Shown: positions 1 to 6,100, numbered from the stretch's first letter. The stretch is DNA of 8,163 nucleotides from Bacillota bacterium (GCA_023443705.1 JAEZTD010000279.1:1-8163); one strand, 5' to 3'. A program made the numbers and translations. The notes: generated from the letters alone by a model not told the origin.

Positions 1-598
1 GGTGGAAGCTCAGCGGAACGCGGGAATCCTTCAGGATGTTCACCGCCTCGCCCAACCGGGGCGCGGAGCGGTTGGTTAGGTGGATGCGCCTGGGCACGCT
101 GTCCCCGTGGCGCGGGTCAGCCAGGTACGCGCTCACCGCCAGCGCGCTGCCGCCGGCGCCCAGCACGCAGACCTCCGCGTTTGGGAAGGCGCGCCAGTGG
201 GCGGCGGGCAGGAAGGCGTCCAGTGCCAACCCCACGGAGATCGGGTCCTTCGCGTGGCCCAAGAGCTTGCCGCCTTCTTTTGAAATCGAGCTCAGCTCCC
301 CGAAAAGCAGCGCGTAGGGGTCGAGGTAGTCGAACAGGTCGCGGCACGCGGCCAGAAGGTCGATCTTGTGGGTGGTCACCAGCGCGCCGAGGGAGAGTTG
401 GTCGCGCTTTATGAACTCCACCACCGCGCGGTAGTCCTCTTCGGGTGCGTGGATGGAGATGTCGATGCCCTTGATGATGCCGTCGATGCCCAGCGCCTCC
501 GCCCAGATGGGGAAAAGGCGCATGATGGAGGACTGGCCGGTGGTGACGCCGATAAAGTACATGGTGGGGCGGTCGGCCGGCGCGGGAAGCGTAATCAT
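1..598 (-). CDS. Shikimate/quinate dehydrogenase-like oxidoreductase, N-terminal part (cut by window edge)
   Basis: The frame opens at an ATG at 598, preceded by AAGGAGG (611-605) six bases upstream, and runs without a stop to the window edge, giving 199 residues. It resembles the AroE/YdiB family. The N-terminal substrate domain has GVTTGQSS (residues 17-24), GALVTTHK with the candidate catalytic Lys78, and GHAKD with candidate Asp118, which corresponds to the Asp of the usual NTD motif. The dinucleotide-binding loop GAGGSA follows at 147-152. The usual shikimate-binding HSxSP motif is replaced by GQSSI, so the substrate may not be shikimate. In the family the enzyme is a soluble NAD(P)-dependent dehydrogenase. 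It lies 123 bases downstream of the phosphotriesterase-like gene in the same direction, with its own promoter, which suggests a catabolic rather than aromatic-biosynthesis role (inference). Family assignment is fairly sure; substrate is not known. Confidence 0.82.
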   Translation of the reverse strand, partial: MITLPAPADRPTMYFIGVTTGQSSIMRLFPIWAEALGIDGIIKGIDISIHAPEEDYRAVVEFIKRDQLSLGALVTTHKIDLLAACRDLFDYLDPYALLFGELSSISKEGGKLLGHAKDPISVGLALDAFLPAAHWRAFPNAEVCVLGAGGSALAVSAYLADPRHGDSVPRRIHLTNRSAPRLGEAVNILKDSRVPLSFH

Positions 599-619
599 AA
601 AGGGCCTCCTTATGTTCAC

Positions 620-647
620 AGTATATGGAGAAATCCGGGTTTTGCAA
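620..647 (-). promoter_or_regulatory. Promoter of the shikimate-dehydrogenase-like gene
   Basis: On the minus strand TTGCAA (647-642) is followed after 16 bases by TATACT (625-620), a near-consensus -10. The start codon is 21 bases further on. A TTATGTTCACA motif (plus strand 610-620) directly abuts the -10 and resembles motifs at the other three promoters of the locus. Confidence 0.65.
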
Positions 648-721
648 GGGTTTTGTGCGCGGGACAACGCCCCGCCGATGATCAATATGAACGTGGGCTT
701 CCAGTAGATGTTTTTGTGGTC

Positions 722-1774
722 TTATCCGCGCTTCTGGAGCGAAAAGGCGCGGGCGGGGTTTCTGCGGGTGATGGCTTCGATGTCCGCGGGGGAGACCCCG
801 GCGGCGGCGAGCATCGGAAGAAAGGTTTCGATCAGGTAGCATAGGCCGGTTTCGCCGCCGTAGCGCCCGAGCCGCGCGGCGGTGGTGTCAAGGGAGAAAA
901 GAAGCCTATCCCGGTGGCCTTTTTCCAGCATGTGGCGCATCAGCCGGATTTCCGACTCGTCGTCGTGGTAGCGGAAGCGGCCGATGGTGTCGTACTCGAG
1001 GGATGCGCCGGTTCGCGCCGCCGCCTCGTGGGGGCGGAAGTCCTCCGCCTGCCGGTCGAGGTGGCACAGGAGGATTCTCGCGGGGTCAAGCCCCGCGCGC
1101 TCGCAGAAGGCGACCGCCGCCACCGGGTCTGTACCCGGTTCCGTGTGCAGGATCAGCGGCGCGCCCGCCGCCAACGCGGCGCTCGCCGCGGCGCGGAGCA
1201 GCACCCCGTCCCGCCCGGTGGGCCCGTCCGGCCCCAGCGCCGCCTTGACCGCGCCCGCGCGCGCGGACAGGCGGCCATGATCGGCCGATTCACCGCCGCA
1301 TGGGAGGCCTGACACCGCACGGTTTCGCGGGCCGACATGGCCCAGTGCGGGCCGTTCCCCGGTCTCCCCGGCGCGCTGCCAGGCGCAGCCCTCCTCGATG
1401 CCCACGGTCAGCTCCATCAGAAACCGCTCCCGGAGCCGCGATCCGTCCTCCGAAAATATGCCGTGCCCGGGCGGGTAGAACATCGGGCGATGATAGCCGG
1501 TGACGGCGACGATGTGTACGCCGCTCTTTTCCGAAAGGCGCACAAGCGCCGCCGCGTCCCGCCCCGCGCCGCCCGGCTGCGCATCCGCAATCGCGCCGCC
1601 GCCCGCGCGCAGGTAGTCGCAGAGTTCGAGCAGCGATTTTTCTTCGTCATCAATCAGGAGCGCCGGGTTCTTCTCCGCCGCAGGCGTTTGCCGGACGATC
1701 AAATGCTCGTGGGGTTGGAAGTGCCCCAGCGCTCCGGCGTCGACCGGCCCCAGCACGGTTTGCACGTCCGGCAT
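722..1774 (-). CDS. Phosphotriesterase-family amidohydrolase (probable lactonase)
   Basis: This 350-residue protein belongs to the phosphotriesterase-like branch of the amidohydrolase superfamily, a metal-dependent TIM barrel. All six metal-site residues expected from the family can be found: HEH at 22-24, the lysine normally carboxylated (VKAAL, Lys177), His210 (LILHTE), His238 (LLCHLDR) and Asp296 (LFSLDTT). The start is taken at ATG 1774 because GGAGGG lies 6-8 bases upstream; an in-frame ATG at 1807 would add 11 residues but lacks support. Many bacterial members hydrolyse sugar lactones or phospho-lactones rather than organophosphates, which fits the neighbouring dehydrogenase and KDPG aldolase (inference). 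Odd point: residues 129-173, between the GIEEG segment and the lysine strand, form a Gly/Arg/Pro-rich stretch longer than I expect. Transcribed from its own promoter, upstream of the shikimate-dehydrogenase-like gene. Confidence 0.87.
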   Translation of the reverse strand: MPDVQTVLGPVDAGALGHFQPHEHLIVRQTPAAEKNPALLIDDEEKSLLELCDYLRAGGGAIADAQPGGAGRDAAALVRLSEKSGVHIVAVTGYHRPMFYPPGHGIFSEDGSRLRERFLMELTVGIEEGCAWQRAGETGERPALGHVGPRNRAVSGLPCGGESADHGRLSARAGAVKAALGPDGPTGRDGVLLRAAASAALAAGAPLILHTEPGTDPVAAVAFCERAGLDPARILLCHLDRQAEDFRPHEAAARTGASLEYDTIGRFRYHDDESEIRLMRHMLEKGHRDRLLFSLDTTAARLGRYGGETGLCYLIETFLPMLAAAGVSPADIEAITRRNPARAFSLQKRG

Positions 1775-1805
1775 AGGCCCTCCTTTGATGCAAAGAAGCA
1801 ATATC

Positions 1806-1816
1806 ACATTGTCACT
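1806..1816. promoter_or_regulatory. Candidate GntR operator at the phosphotriesterase promoter
   Basis: Plus-strand ACATTGTCACT shares the eight bases ATTGTCAC with the site at the gntR promoter (2796-2806). It lies inside the initially transcribed region, where a bound repressor would block clearance. The operator role is inferred from recurrence only. Confidence 0.35.
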
Positions 1817-1834
1817 ACAAAGCGCCGCGATAAA

Positions 1835-1863
1835 ATCATATCACAACGCCGGGAGCCCGTCAA
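1835..1863 (-). promoter_or_regulatory. Promoter of the phosphotriesterase-family gene
   Basis: On the minus strand TTGACG (1863-1858), a 17-base spacer and TATGAT (1840-1835) form a near-consensus housekeeping promoter. A 7-bp inverted repeat CGCCGGG/CCCGGCG (1847-1853 with 1867-1873) surrounds the -35. An ATTGTCAC motif (1808-1815) lies about 20 bases downstream of the -10. Confidence 0.72.
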
Positions 1864-2009
1864 GCCCCCGGCGTAGAAATTCGGCGTTTCAGCGGCCCCG
1901 GCGCGTTCGCGGCAGCGCCGCCCCGGCCGGTCTTTCGGTTTCATGAATGCTTAATGTGCCTGTCAGAAGCCCCGCCACGGGATGGTGTCCCGCCCGTAGA
2001 GATTTCCTT

Positions 2010-2765
2010 TCACACGCTGGTGTCGATCAAGAGCGTCACCTCGAAGCGGTTGCGGTCGCCCCGGTAGCGGGCCAGCGAGTATTCGATGGGCTCGTCGTTC
2101 TGGTTGTAGCCGACGGTGGTGAAGAAGTGGATGGGCCGGCCCCGGCTGACGCCCAGGAAGTTCGCGTCCTGGGAGTTGGCGGCGACGGCCTCCAGCACGC
2201 GGTTGACGCGGCAGATGCGCGTCTCCTCGCGGGTGGCGAGCACGTTGTACAGCGACTCCTTCGAGAAATCGTGCCCCATCACGAAGGCACACTTGTCGTA
2301 GGGCAGGTAGGTTTCGACGGTGACGATCGGGTCCTCGTCGGCAAAGCGCACGCGGTTCATGTAGATGCACTTTTCGCCCGGCGGCATGTCGAAATGGGCG
2401 GCGACGCGCTCCGGCATTGTGACCACCTCAAAGGCCAGCATTTTGGTGGACGGCTTGCAGCCGGTGCGCTCGATCTGCTCATTGAAGGTTTCGAGCCGCT
2501 TGATGAAGTCCTGCTTGATCTTGACCCGGGCGACGAAGGTGCCCTTGGACTTGATCCGGTACAGCCAGCCCTCCTGCACCAGTTCGGTGATCGCCTGGCG
2601 CACGGTAGTGCGGCTGATCTTGAACATTTCGGACAGCTCTTTTTCGGTAGGGATCAATCCGTCCACCGGGTAGCCCCCGCTCTTGATCTCCTGAAGGAGC
2701 AGGCTTTTGAGCTGAAAGTACAGCGGGATCGGCACGGACTTGTCCAATTTTTGCAGGCTGAGCAT
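2010..2765 (-). CDS. GntR-family (HutC/UTRA type) transcriptional regulator
   Basis: This 251-residue protein has the complete two-domain layout of HutC-type GntR regulators. The N-terminal winged helix covers residues 1-79, with PLYFQLK near the start, IPTEKELSEMF (38-48), the recognition helix SRTTVRQAI (51-59) and the wing KSKGTFVA (72-79). A UTRA ligand-binding domain fills roughly 95-235. The frame could open at TTG 2771, but ATG 2765 is preferred because GGGGG sits about 8 bases upstream of it. UTRA domains bind small metabolites, often sugar phosphates or sugar acids, and ligand binding usually releases the protein from DNA. It is divergent from the dehydrogenase-aldolase pair and co-oriented with the phosphotriesterase gene, so it is the likely local regulator of all of them. 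Similar motifs at four promoters, including its own, would fit autoregulation (inference). Confidence 0.95.
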   Translation of the reverse strand: MLSLQKLDKSVPIPLYFQLKSLLLQEIKSGGYPVDGLIPTEKELSEMFKISRTTVRQAITELVQEGWLYRIKSKGTFVARVKIKQDFIKRLETFNEQIERTGCKPSTKMLAFEVVTMPERVAAHFDMPPGEKCIYMNRVRFADEDPIVTVETYLPYDKCAFVMGHDFSKESLYNVLATREETRICRVNRVLEAVAANSQDANFLGVSRGRPIHFFTTVGYNQNDEPIEYSLARYRGDRNRFEVTLLIDTSV

Positions 2766-2795
2766 CCCCAAACCCCCATCATCAGCGCATAACGC

Positions 2796-2806
2796 TTATT
2801 GTCACA
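2796..2806. promoter_or_regulatory. Candidate GntR operator at its own promoter
   Basis: Plus-strand TTATTGTCACA differs from TTATGTTCACA at the shikimate-dehydrogenase-like promoter (610-620) only by a swap of two adjacent bases, and shares ATTGTCAC with 1806-1816. CATAACG immediately to its left (2789-2795) also recurs at the dehydrogenase promoter (3268-3274). Position just after the -10 suits repression. Inferred, not demonstrated. Confidence 0.4.
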
Positions 2807-2811
2807 TCATT

Positions 2812-2839
2812 AGTATATCATGAATTCGCCTGCGCGCAA
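2812..2839 (-). promoter_or_regulatory. Promoter of the gntR gene
   Basis: On the minus strand TTGCGC (2839-2834), a 16-base spacer and TATACT (2817-2812). The -10 is near consensus and the -35 is weaker. The TTATTGTCACA motif lies 5 bases downstream of the -10. Confidence 0.55.
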
Positions 2840-2921
2840 TCCCCGCCGAATAATTTTACCCGCCCGGCTTCCGGAGGCGCCGTTGCAGCAGAGAGGGGAA
2901 GCCCGGAGTTTTCCTGAATAC

Positions 2922-3165
2922 CCCCTGCGGCGGGGATGCCCGGAGAATTCTGCCCCTTTCCGCCGGGTTCTCCCGCCCGGCGCGTTTTGAGCCCCTGCGG
3001 CAGGGATGCCCCGAGGGTTCTGCCCCTTTCCGCGGGGTTCTCCCGCCCGCGCGTTTTGGACCCCTGCGGCAGGGATGCCCCGAGGGTTCTGCCCCTTTCC
3101 GCGGGGTTCTCCCGCCCGGCGCGTTTTGAACCCCTGCGGCAGGGATGCCCCGAGGGTTCTGCCCA
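2922..3165. repeat. 69-70 bp tandem repeat, about 3.5 copies
   Basis: CCCCTGCGG recurs at 2922, 2992, 3061 and 3131, giving periods of 70, 69 and 70 bases. Copies starting at 2992 and 3061 are nearly identical apart from a one-base indel and a few substitutions; the first copy is more diverged and the last stops after about 34 bases. Each unit can fold: GAACCC (3128-3133) pairs with GGGTTC (3154-3159), and in the other copies the equivalent arms GAGCCC and GGACCC still pair through G-T wobbles. The array fills most of the gntR/dehydrogenase spacer and ends about 55 bases before the dehydrogenase -35. Both strands stay open by composition, but a one-base period change makes coding unlikely. 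Confidence 0.9.
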
Positions 3166-3218
3166 TGGCGGCGAGGATTTGCCGCCTGCGGAAATTTTCG
3201 CTCCGGCGCGGCGCGCGG

Positions 3219-3247
3219 TTGACAAACCGGCGGCGCGAAGCTATACT
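3219..3247 (+). promoter_or_regulatory. Promoter of the dehydrogenase-aldolase operon
   Basis: TTGACA (3219-3224), a 17-base spacer and TATACT (3242-3247) form an almost perfect housekeeping promoter, the best in the window. An inverted repeat follows at 3258-3273. Confidence 0.85.
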
Positions 3248-3257
3248 GATCGCAATG

Positions 3258-3273
3258 GTTATTATGTCATAAC
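3258..3273. promoter_or_regulatory. Candidate operator: inverted repeat downstream of the -10
   Basis: GTTAT (3258-3262) and ATAAC (3269-3273) are complementary arms of a 16-bp imperfect palindrome. Inside it TTATGTCATAA (3262-3272) is itself a palindrome with one central base and resembles the TTATTGTCACA and TTATGTTCACA motifs at the gntR and shikimate-dehydrogenase-like promoters. It begins 10 bases after the -10, so binding would block transcription of the very strong promoter before it. Assigned to the local GntR regulator by inference. Confidence 0.5.
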
Positions 3274-3301
3274 GTTACAACGTAAAGGGGAGGGCATCGT
3301 C

Positions 3302-4429
3302 ATGGCTTACGTTCCGGCACCCGTCCGCGCCTGGGGTTCCCCCAGCCGCTACATTCAGGGCCCCAACCTCATGAACGACCTCGAGAAATTCACCCGCGTC
3401 TACGGCCTCCGGGTGGCGGCGGTCATCGACCAGTTCTTCTTTGAAAGGCTGACCGCCGAGCTGAAGGTGCGGTTCGCCGGCACCGGCTCCGAGATCGAGA
3501 CGGTGGTTTTTAGCAGCGAAGTCACCGAGCGGCAGATCGAAGAGACCACGGAAAAGCTCAAGTCCTTCGCGCCCACGGTGGTGGTGGGCATCGGCGGCGG
3601 CAAGACGCTGGATACCGCCAAGGCCGTGGCCGACAACTTCAAGGCGCCGGTGGTCATCTGCCCCACCTCCGCTTCCACCGACGCGCCCACCAGCGCGCTT
3701 TCCGTCATCTACAAGGAGAGCGGCGAGCACTCCCACGCGCGCCCCTACCCGGCGAACCCCAACCTGGTGCTGATGGATACCATTATCATCGCCAAGGCCC
3801 CCATCCGCTTCCTGGTGTCGGGCATGGGCGACGCGCTGGCCACGGTGTTCGAGGCCCGCGCCAATGACCTGGCCGACCACGGCAACTACATCAACGAAGC
3901 GCAAGGCCCCTTCCGGCGGCCCAAGACCGCGATGATCGTCGCCCAGGCCTGCTACGACACGCTGATGGAGTGCGGCGTTCAGGCCAAGATTGCGGCGGAG
4001 AAGGGGCTCATCACCGAGGCGGTGGAGAACATCATCGAATGCAACACGCTGATGAGCGGGCTGGGCTTTGAAAACACCGGCTGCGCGGGCGCGCACTCGG
4101 TGGGCGACGGCATCACGGGGCTTCCGGTGGGCGCAAAATCGCTGCACGGCGAGCGCGTGGCCTTCGGCACAATCTGCCAGCTGGTGGCCGAGGGCGCCAG
4201 CCGCGCGCTGATCGAGGAAGTCGTCTCCTTCTGTCTGGACGTGGGGCTGCCGGTGACCCTCGAGGACCTGTGGGTCGAAAAGACGCCGGAGAACCTTCGC
4301 GTGATCGCCGAGACCAGCATGCACTCGTTCTGGAACGCCGAGCCGTTCAACATCTCGATCGACCGGATCATCGACGTGGTGCTCGCCGGCGACGCCATCG
4401 GCGCATACTACAAGGCGAAGCGCGGCTAA
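3302..4429 (+). CDS. Glycerol-dehydrogenase-like metal-dependent alcohol dehydrogenase
   Basis: This 375-residue protein belongs to the GldA branch of the iron/zinc alcohol dehydrogenases and is about family length. It shows the NAD-binding GIGGGKTLDTAKAVA (96-110) and CPTSASTDAPTSALSVIY (120-137). Metal ligands sit at family spacing: Asp177 (GMGDA), His265 (GAHSVGDG) and His282 (HGERVAFG). In the family these enzymes oxidise glycerol or other small polyols with NAD+ in the cytoplasm; the true substrate cannot be read from sequence and could be a sugar alcohol or sugar acid. The ATG at 3302 is chosen because GGGGAGGG lies 7-8 bases upstream and the promoter at 3219-3247 would fall inside any longer form. 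First gene of a two-gene operon, 115 bases before the KDPG aldolase gene, divergent from gntR. Confidence 0.92.
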   Translation: MAYVPAPVRAWGSPSRYIQGPNLMNDLEKFTRVYGLRVAAVIDQFFFERLTAELKVRFAGTGSEIETVVFSSEVTERQIEETTEKLKSFAPTVVVGIGGGKTLDTAKAVADNFKAPVVICPTSASTDAPTSALSVIYKESGEHSHARPYPANPNLVLMDTIIIAKAPIRFLVSGMGDALATVFEARANDLADHGNYINEAQGPFRRPKTAMIVAQACYDTLMECGVQAKIAAEKGLITEAVENIIECNTLMSGLGFENTGCAGAHSVGDGITGLPVGAKSLHGERVAFGTICQLVAEGASRALIEEVVSFCLDVGLPVTLEDLWVEKTPENLRVIAETSMHSFWNAEPFNISIDRIIDVVLAGDAIGAYYKAKRG

Positions 4430-4544
4430 GCATCGAGAAATTCTTCGCGGAAGAGAGACAATCCTCCGGGATGGTCGGCGGGGGCCTCGCCAGAGAAAAC
4501 ATGATGCATCCAGCCAAACCCGGCGGGATCAAGGAGCGAATGGG
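4430..4544 (+). other. Spacer between dehydrogenase and aldolase genes
   Basis: 115 bases with no convincing promoter, terminator or hairpin seen. The genes are most simply read as co-transcribed. Confidence 0.5.
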
Positions 4545-5165
4545 ATGGGCATTTTACAGGAAATCGCTTTGGTCGGCGTGGTGCCGGTCATCAAGCTGGA
4601 CGACCCTTCCGACGCGGCGCCGCTGGCGCGGGCGCTGAAGGCGGGCGGCGTGCCGGTGGCGGAGGTTACCTTCCGCACGTCGGCGGCGGAGGAATCCATC
4701 CGGTGCATTGCCTCGGAGGTCGAAGGCGTACTGCTGGGCGCGGGCACCGTCTTGACCGTGGAGCAGGCCGAGCGGGCGCACCGGGCCGGCGCTCAGTTCA
4801 TCGTGTCGCCGGGCTTTGACGCGGACGTGGTGCGCGCAAGCCTCGCCCTCGGGATGGAGGTGCTGCCCGGCTGCGCCACCCCCACCGAGGTCATGGCGGC
4901 GCTGAAACTGGGGCTGAAGGCGGTCAAGTTCTTCCCAGCGTCGGTGTACGGCGGCCTTAACGGCATCAAGGCACTTGCGGCGGCGTTTCCGGGACTCGGC
5001 TTCGTACCCACCGGCGGCGTCGGGCCGAAGAACCTGGCGGAATTTCTGGGCTTTTCCCCGATTCTCGCCTGCGGCGGCAGCTGGATGGTGAACGCAAAGG
5101 ATCTGGAGGAGACCACCCGCCTCTCGAAAGAAGCCCGCGACATCGTGCGGTCGGTCAGAGGCTGA
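4545..5165 (+). CDS. eda: KDPG/KHG aldolase family protein (2-dehydro-3-deoxy-phosphogluconate aldolase)
   Basis: This 206-residue class I aldolase has the full catalytic set: Glu40 and Arg44 in EVTFRT, GAGTVLT (65-71), SPGF (88-91), GCATPTEV (109-116) and the Schiff-base Lys128 in VKFFPA, followed by the phosphate-site GGV segment near residue 157. Family members reversibly cleave 2-keto-3-deoxy-6-phosphogluconate or related 2-keto-3-deoxy acids to pyruvate and an aldehyde. The ATG at 4545 sits 8 bases after AAGGAG; ATG 4540 is in another frame and too close to it. It follows the dehydrogenase gene in the same direction with no promoter seen between, and a hairpin terminator lies at 5300-5336. 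This gives the locus its carbon-cleavage step; whether the substrate is KDPG itself or another keto-deoxy acid is open. Confidence 0.93.
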   Translation: MGILQEIALVGVVPVIKLDDPSDAAPLARALKAGGVPVAEVTFRTSAAEESIRCIASEVEGVLLGAGTVLTVEQAERAHRAGAQFIVSPGFDADVVRASLALGMEVLPGCATPTEVMAALKLGLKAVKFFPASVYGGLNGIKALAAAFPGLGFVPTGGVGPKNLAEFLGFSPILACGGSWMVNAKDLEETTRLSKEARDIVRSVRG

Positions 5166-5171
5166 AACATC

Positions 5172-5292
5172 CAAGGCATCAACCCTGCGTCTTTTTCGAT
5201 GCAGAGATTTTGCTGCGTACGCCTGGATTTCTATACAATTTCCAGGGGCGCACTGACCAGAGAAACGATTGAACCCTGCGGCGACTTTGTTG
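5172..5292 (+). repeat. Hairpin repeat family, short copy A
   Basis: This is the reduced, most diverged copy of the element at 6113-6342. It begins with CAAGGCATC. The first hairpin keeps GCATC/GATGC (5176-5180 with 5198-5202). The second keeps flanks TGCGTACGCCTG and GGCGCACTGACC but has arms CCTGGA/TCCAGG. It then passes straight to AAACGATTGAACCCTGCGG and GACTTT, so the third and fourth hairpins of copy B are missing. Confidence 0.7.
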
Positions 5293-5299
5293 GTGATGT

Positions 5300-5336
5300 G
5301 ATTCCGGTGTGAAAGCGCCGGAATCCTTATTTTGTT
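5300..5336 (+). terminator. Intrinsic terminator after the dehydrogenase-aldolase operon
   Basis: GATTCCGGTG (5300-5309) pairs with CGCCGGAATC (5316-5325) as a 10-bp stem with one G-T wobble and a 6-base loop, followed by the T-rich tail CTTATTTTGTT. It lies 135 bases after the aldolase stop, beyond repeat copy A. Confidence 0.7.
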
Positions 5337-5350
5337 AACGAACAGTCAAC

Positions 5351-5379
5351 TTGGGCCGCGCGTAAAATCGCCGTATATG
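5351..5379 (+). promoter_or_regulatory. Weak candidate promoter of the Ala-Ser-Gln repeat protein gene
   Basis: TTGGGC (5351-5356), 17 bases, then TATATG (5374-5379). Both boxes depart from consensus, but it is the best placed candidate, about 55 bases before the start codon and after the terminator at 5300-5336. Confidence 0.35.
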
Positions 5380-5434
5380 CTAAGTTTTGGGAGAAATCCG
5401 CCGAAATAGAAATTGGGATGAAGGAGGAGAGCAC

Positions 5435-6070
5435 ATGATTTCCGAAATCAAGGCCAGCCAGATCAGCGGCGCGACCCCGGTCTCCGGCGTAAAAGCGCAA
5501 TCTTCCGCCGCCGCCTCGCAGGCCTCGCAGGCCTCGCAGGCCTCTAAAGCTTCACAGGCCGCGGCCTCGCCGGAAGCTCAGGCCGAGAGCGCGGGAAACG
5601 GCGACGCCGTTTCGCTGGGCTCCATGAAGAGCGACGCCGGAACCTACAACCGAACCGCCCGAAAGCTGAGCGCCTCCGACGTGGATGCCCTCAAAGCCGC
5701 GGCGGATCAGCGATACGAAAACCTGCTGGCGCTGGTGAAGCAGCTTCTAAACAAGCAGGGCGAGACGTCAAAGCGCGCCCTGGGTTTTGAGCGCACCAAT
5801 ACGAAGTCCGTTACCGAAGCGCAGGCCGCCATCTCCGAGGACGGCGAGTGGGGCGTCAAGGCGGTCAGCGACCGGATCGTCCAGTTCGCGATCGCCGCAT
5901 CCGGCGGTGACAAGAGCAAGTATGAAACGCTGAAGGCCTCCATCGACAAGGGCTTCCAGCAGGCCGCGAAGGCGCTGGGCGGCGAGCTGCCCGGCATCAG
6001 CCAGGAGACGTACAAGGAAACGATGCGAAAGCTCGACGCGTGGAAGAACGGCGAGAGCCAGAGCGCGTAG
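5435..6070 (+). CDS. Unrecognised 211-residue protein with Ala-Ser-Gln repeat and helical C-terminal domain
   Basis: Starts at ATG 5435, five bases after the strong AAGGAGGAG site. Three parts are visible. The N-terminus (1-25) has no signal peptide or membrane segment. A low-complexity linker (about 25-55) contains five Ala-Ser-Gln/Lys triplets. A predicted helical domain covers about 75-205, with segments DVDALKAAADQRYENLLALV, EWGVKAVSDRIVQFAIAASG and IDKGFQQAAKALGG. The last part, from EWGV to KLDAW, reminds me of small uncharacterised domains such as DUF5610, but I cannot verify that and assign no function. No close neighbours in the same operon: a terminator precedes it and hairpin repeats lie on both sides. 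Codon use and composition look coding, with lysine and alanine dominating. Confidence 0.8.
   Translation: MISEIKASQISGATPVSGVKAQSSAAASQASQASQASKASQAAASPEAQAESAGNGDAVSLGSMKSDAGTYNRTARKLSASDVDALKAAADQRYENLLALVKQLLNKQGETSKRALGFERTNTKSVTEAQAAISEDGEWGVKAVSDRIVQFAIAASGGDKSKYETLKASIDKGFQQAAKALGGELPGISQETYKETMRKLDAWKNGESQSA
5513..5557 (+). repeat. 9-bp in-frame repeat, five units
   Basis: GCCTCGCAG occurs exactly three times (5513, 5522, 5531), then as the degenerate units GCCTCTAAA (5540) and GCTTCACAG (5549). Each unit encodes Ala-Ser-Gln or Ala-Ser-Lys. Being in frame, unit gain or loss would only change linker length. Confidence 0.9.
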
Positions 6071-6074
6071 CGCA

Positions 6075-6100
6075 TTCTCGCCGGGCGCCGCGCCCGAGAA
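6075..6100 (+). other. GC-rich hairpin just after the Ala-Ser-Gln repeat protein gene
   Basis: TTCTC (6075-6079) pairs with GAGAA (6096-6100) and GGGCG (6083-6087) with CGCCC (6091-6095), leaving a 3-base bulge and a 3-base loop. There is no T-tract after it, so it is not a typical intrinsic terminator; it could still protect the 3' end of the transcript. Confidence 0.5.

Noticed and set aside
599..721. Possible small peptide on the minus strand (a hydrophobic stretch reading TFILIIGGALS)
   Set aside because: No start codon with a ribosome binding site; the space is better explained by the promoter at 620-647.
117..842. Long minus-strand frame over the left end
   Set aside because: Its Arg/His/Pro-rich product is the shadow of the shikimate-dehydrogenase-like gene, whose frame shows real motifs and a ribosome binding site.
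2922..3165. CRISPR array
   Set aside because: Units are contiguous tandem copies with no unique spacers, and no cas gene is present.
2810..3225. Two repetitive minus-strand frames (Gly/Arg/Pro-rich) over the tandem array
   Set aside because: They follow from GC-rich repeats with few stops; the 69/70-base period breaks the frame between copies and no ribosome binding site fits.
2936..3301. Upstream extension of the dehydrogenase reading frame through the tandem repeats
   Set aside because: It would add about 120 Pro/Arg-rich residues and would include the promoter; the start at 3302 has its own ribosome binding site and the family begins there.
3275..4324. Long minus-strand frame opposite the dehydrogenase gene
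   Set aside because: His/Gly/Val-rich antisense shadow of a well-supported GldA-like gene.
5354..5380. Flagellar sigma-D type promoter before the Ala-Ser-Gln protein gene
   Set aside because: GCCGTATAT looks like the -10 part, but no TAAA-type -35 lies at the required distance.
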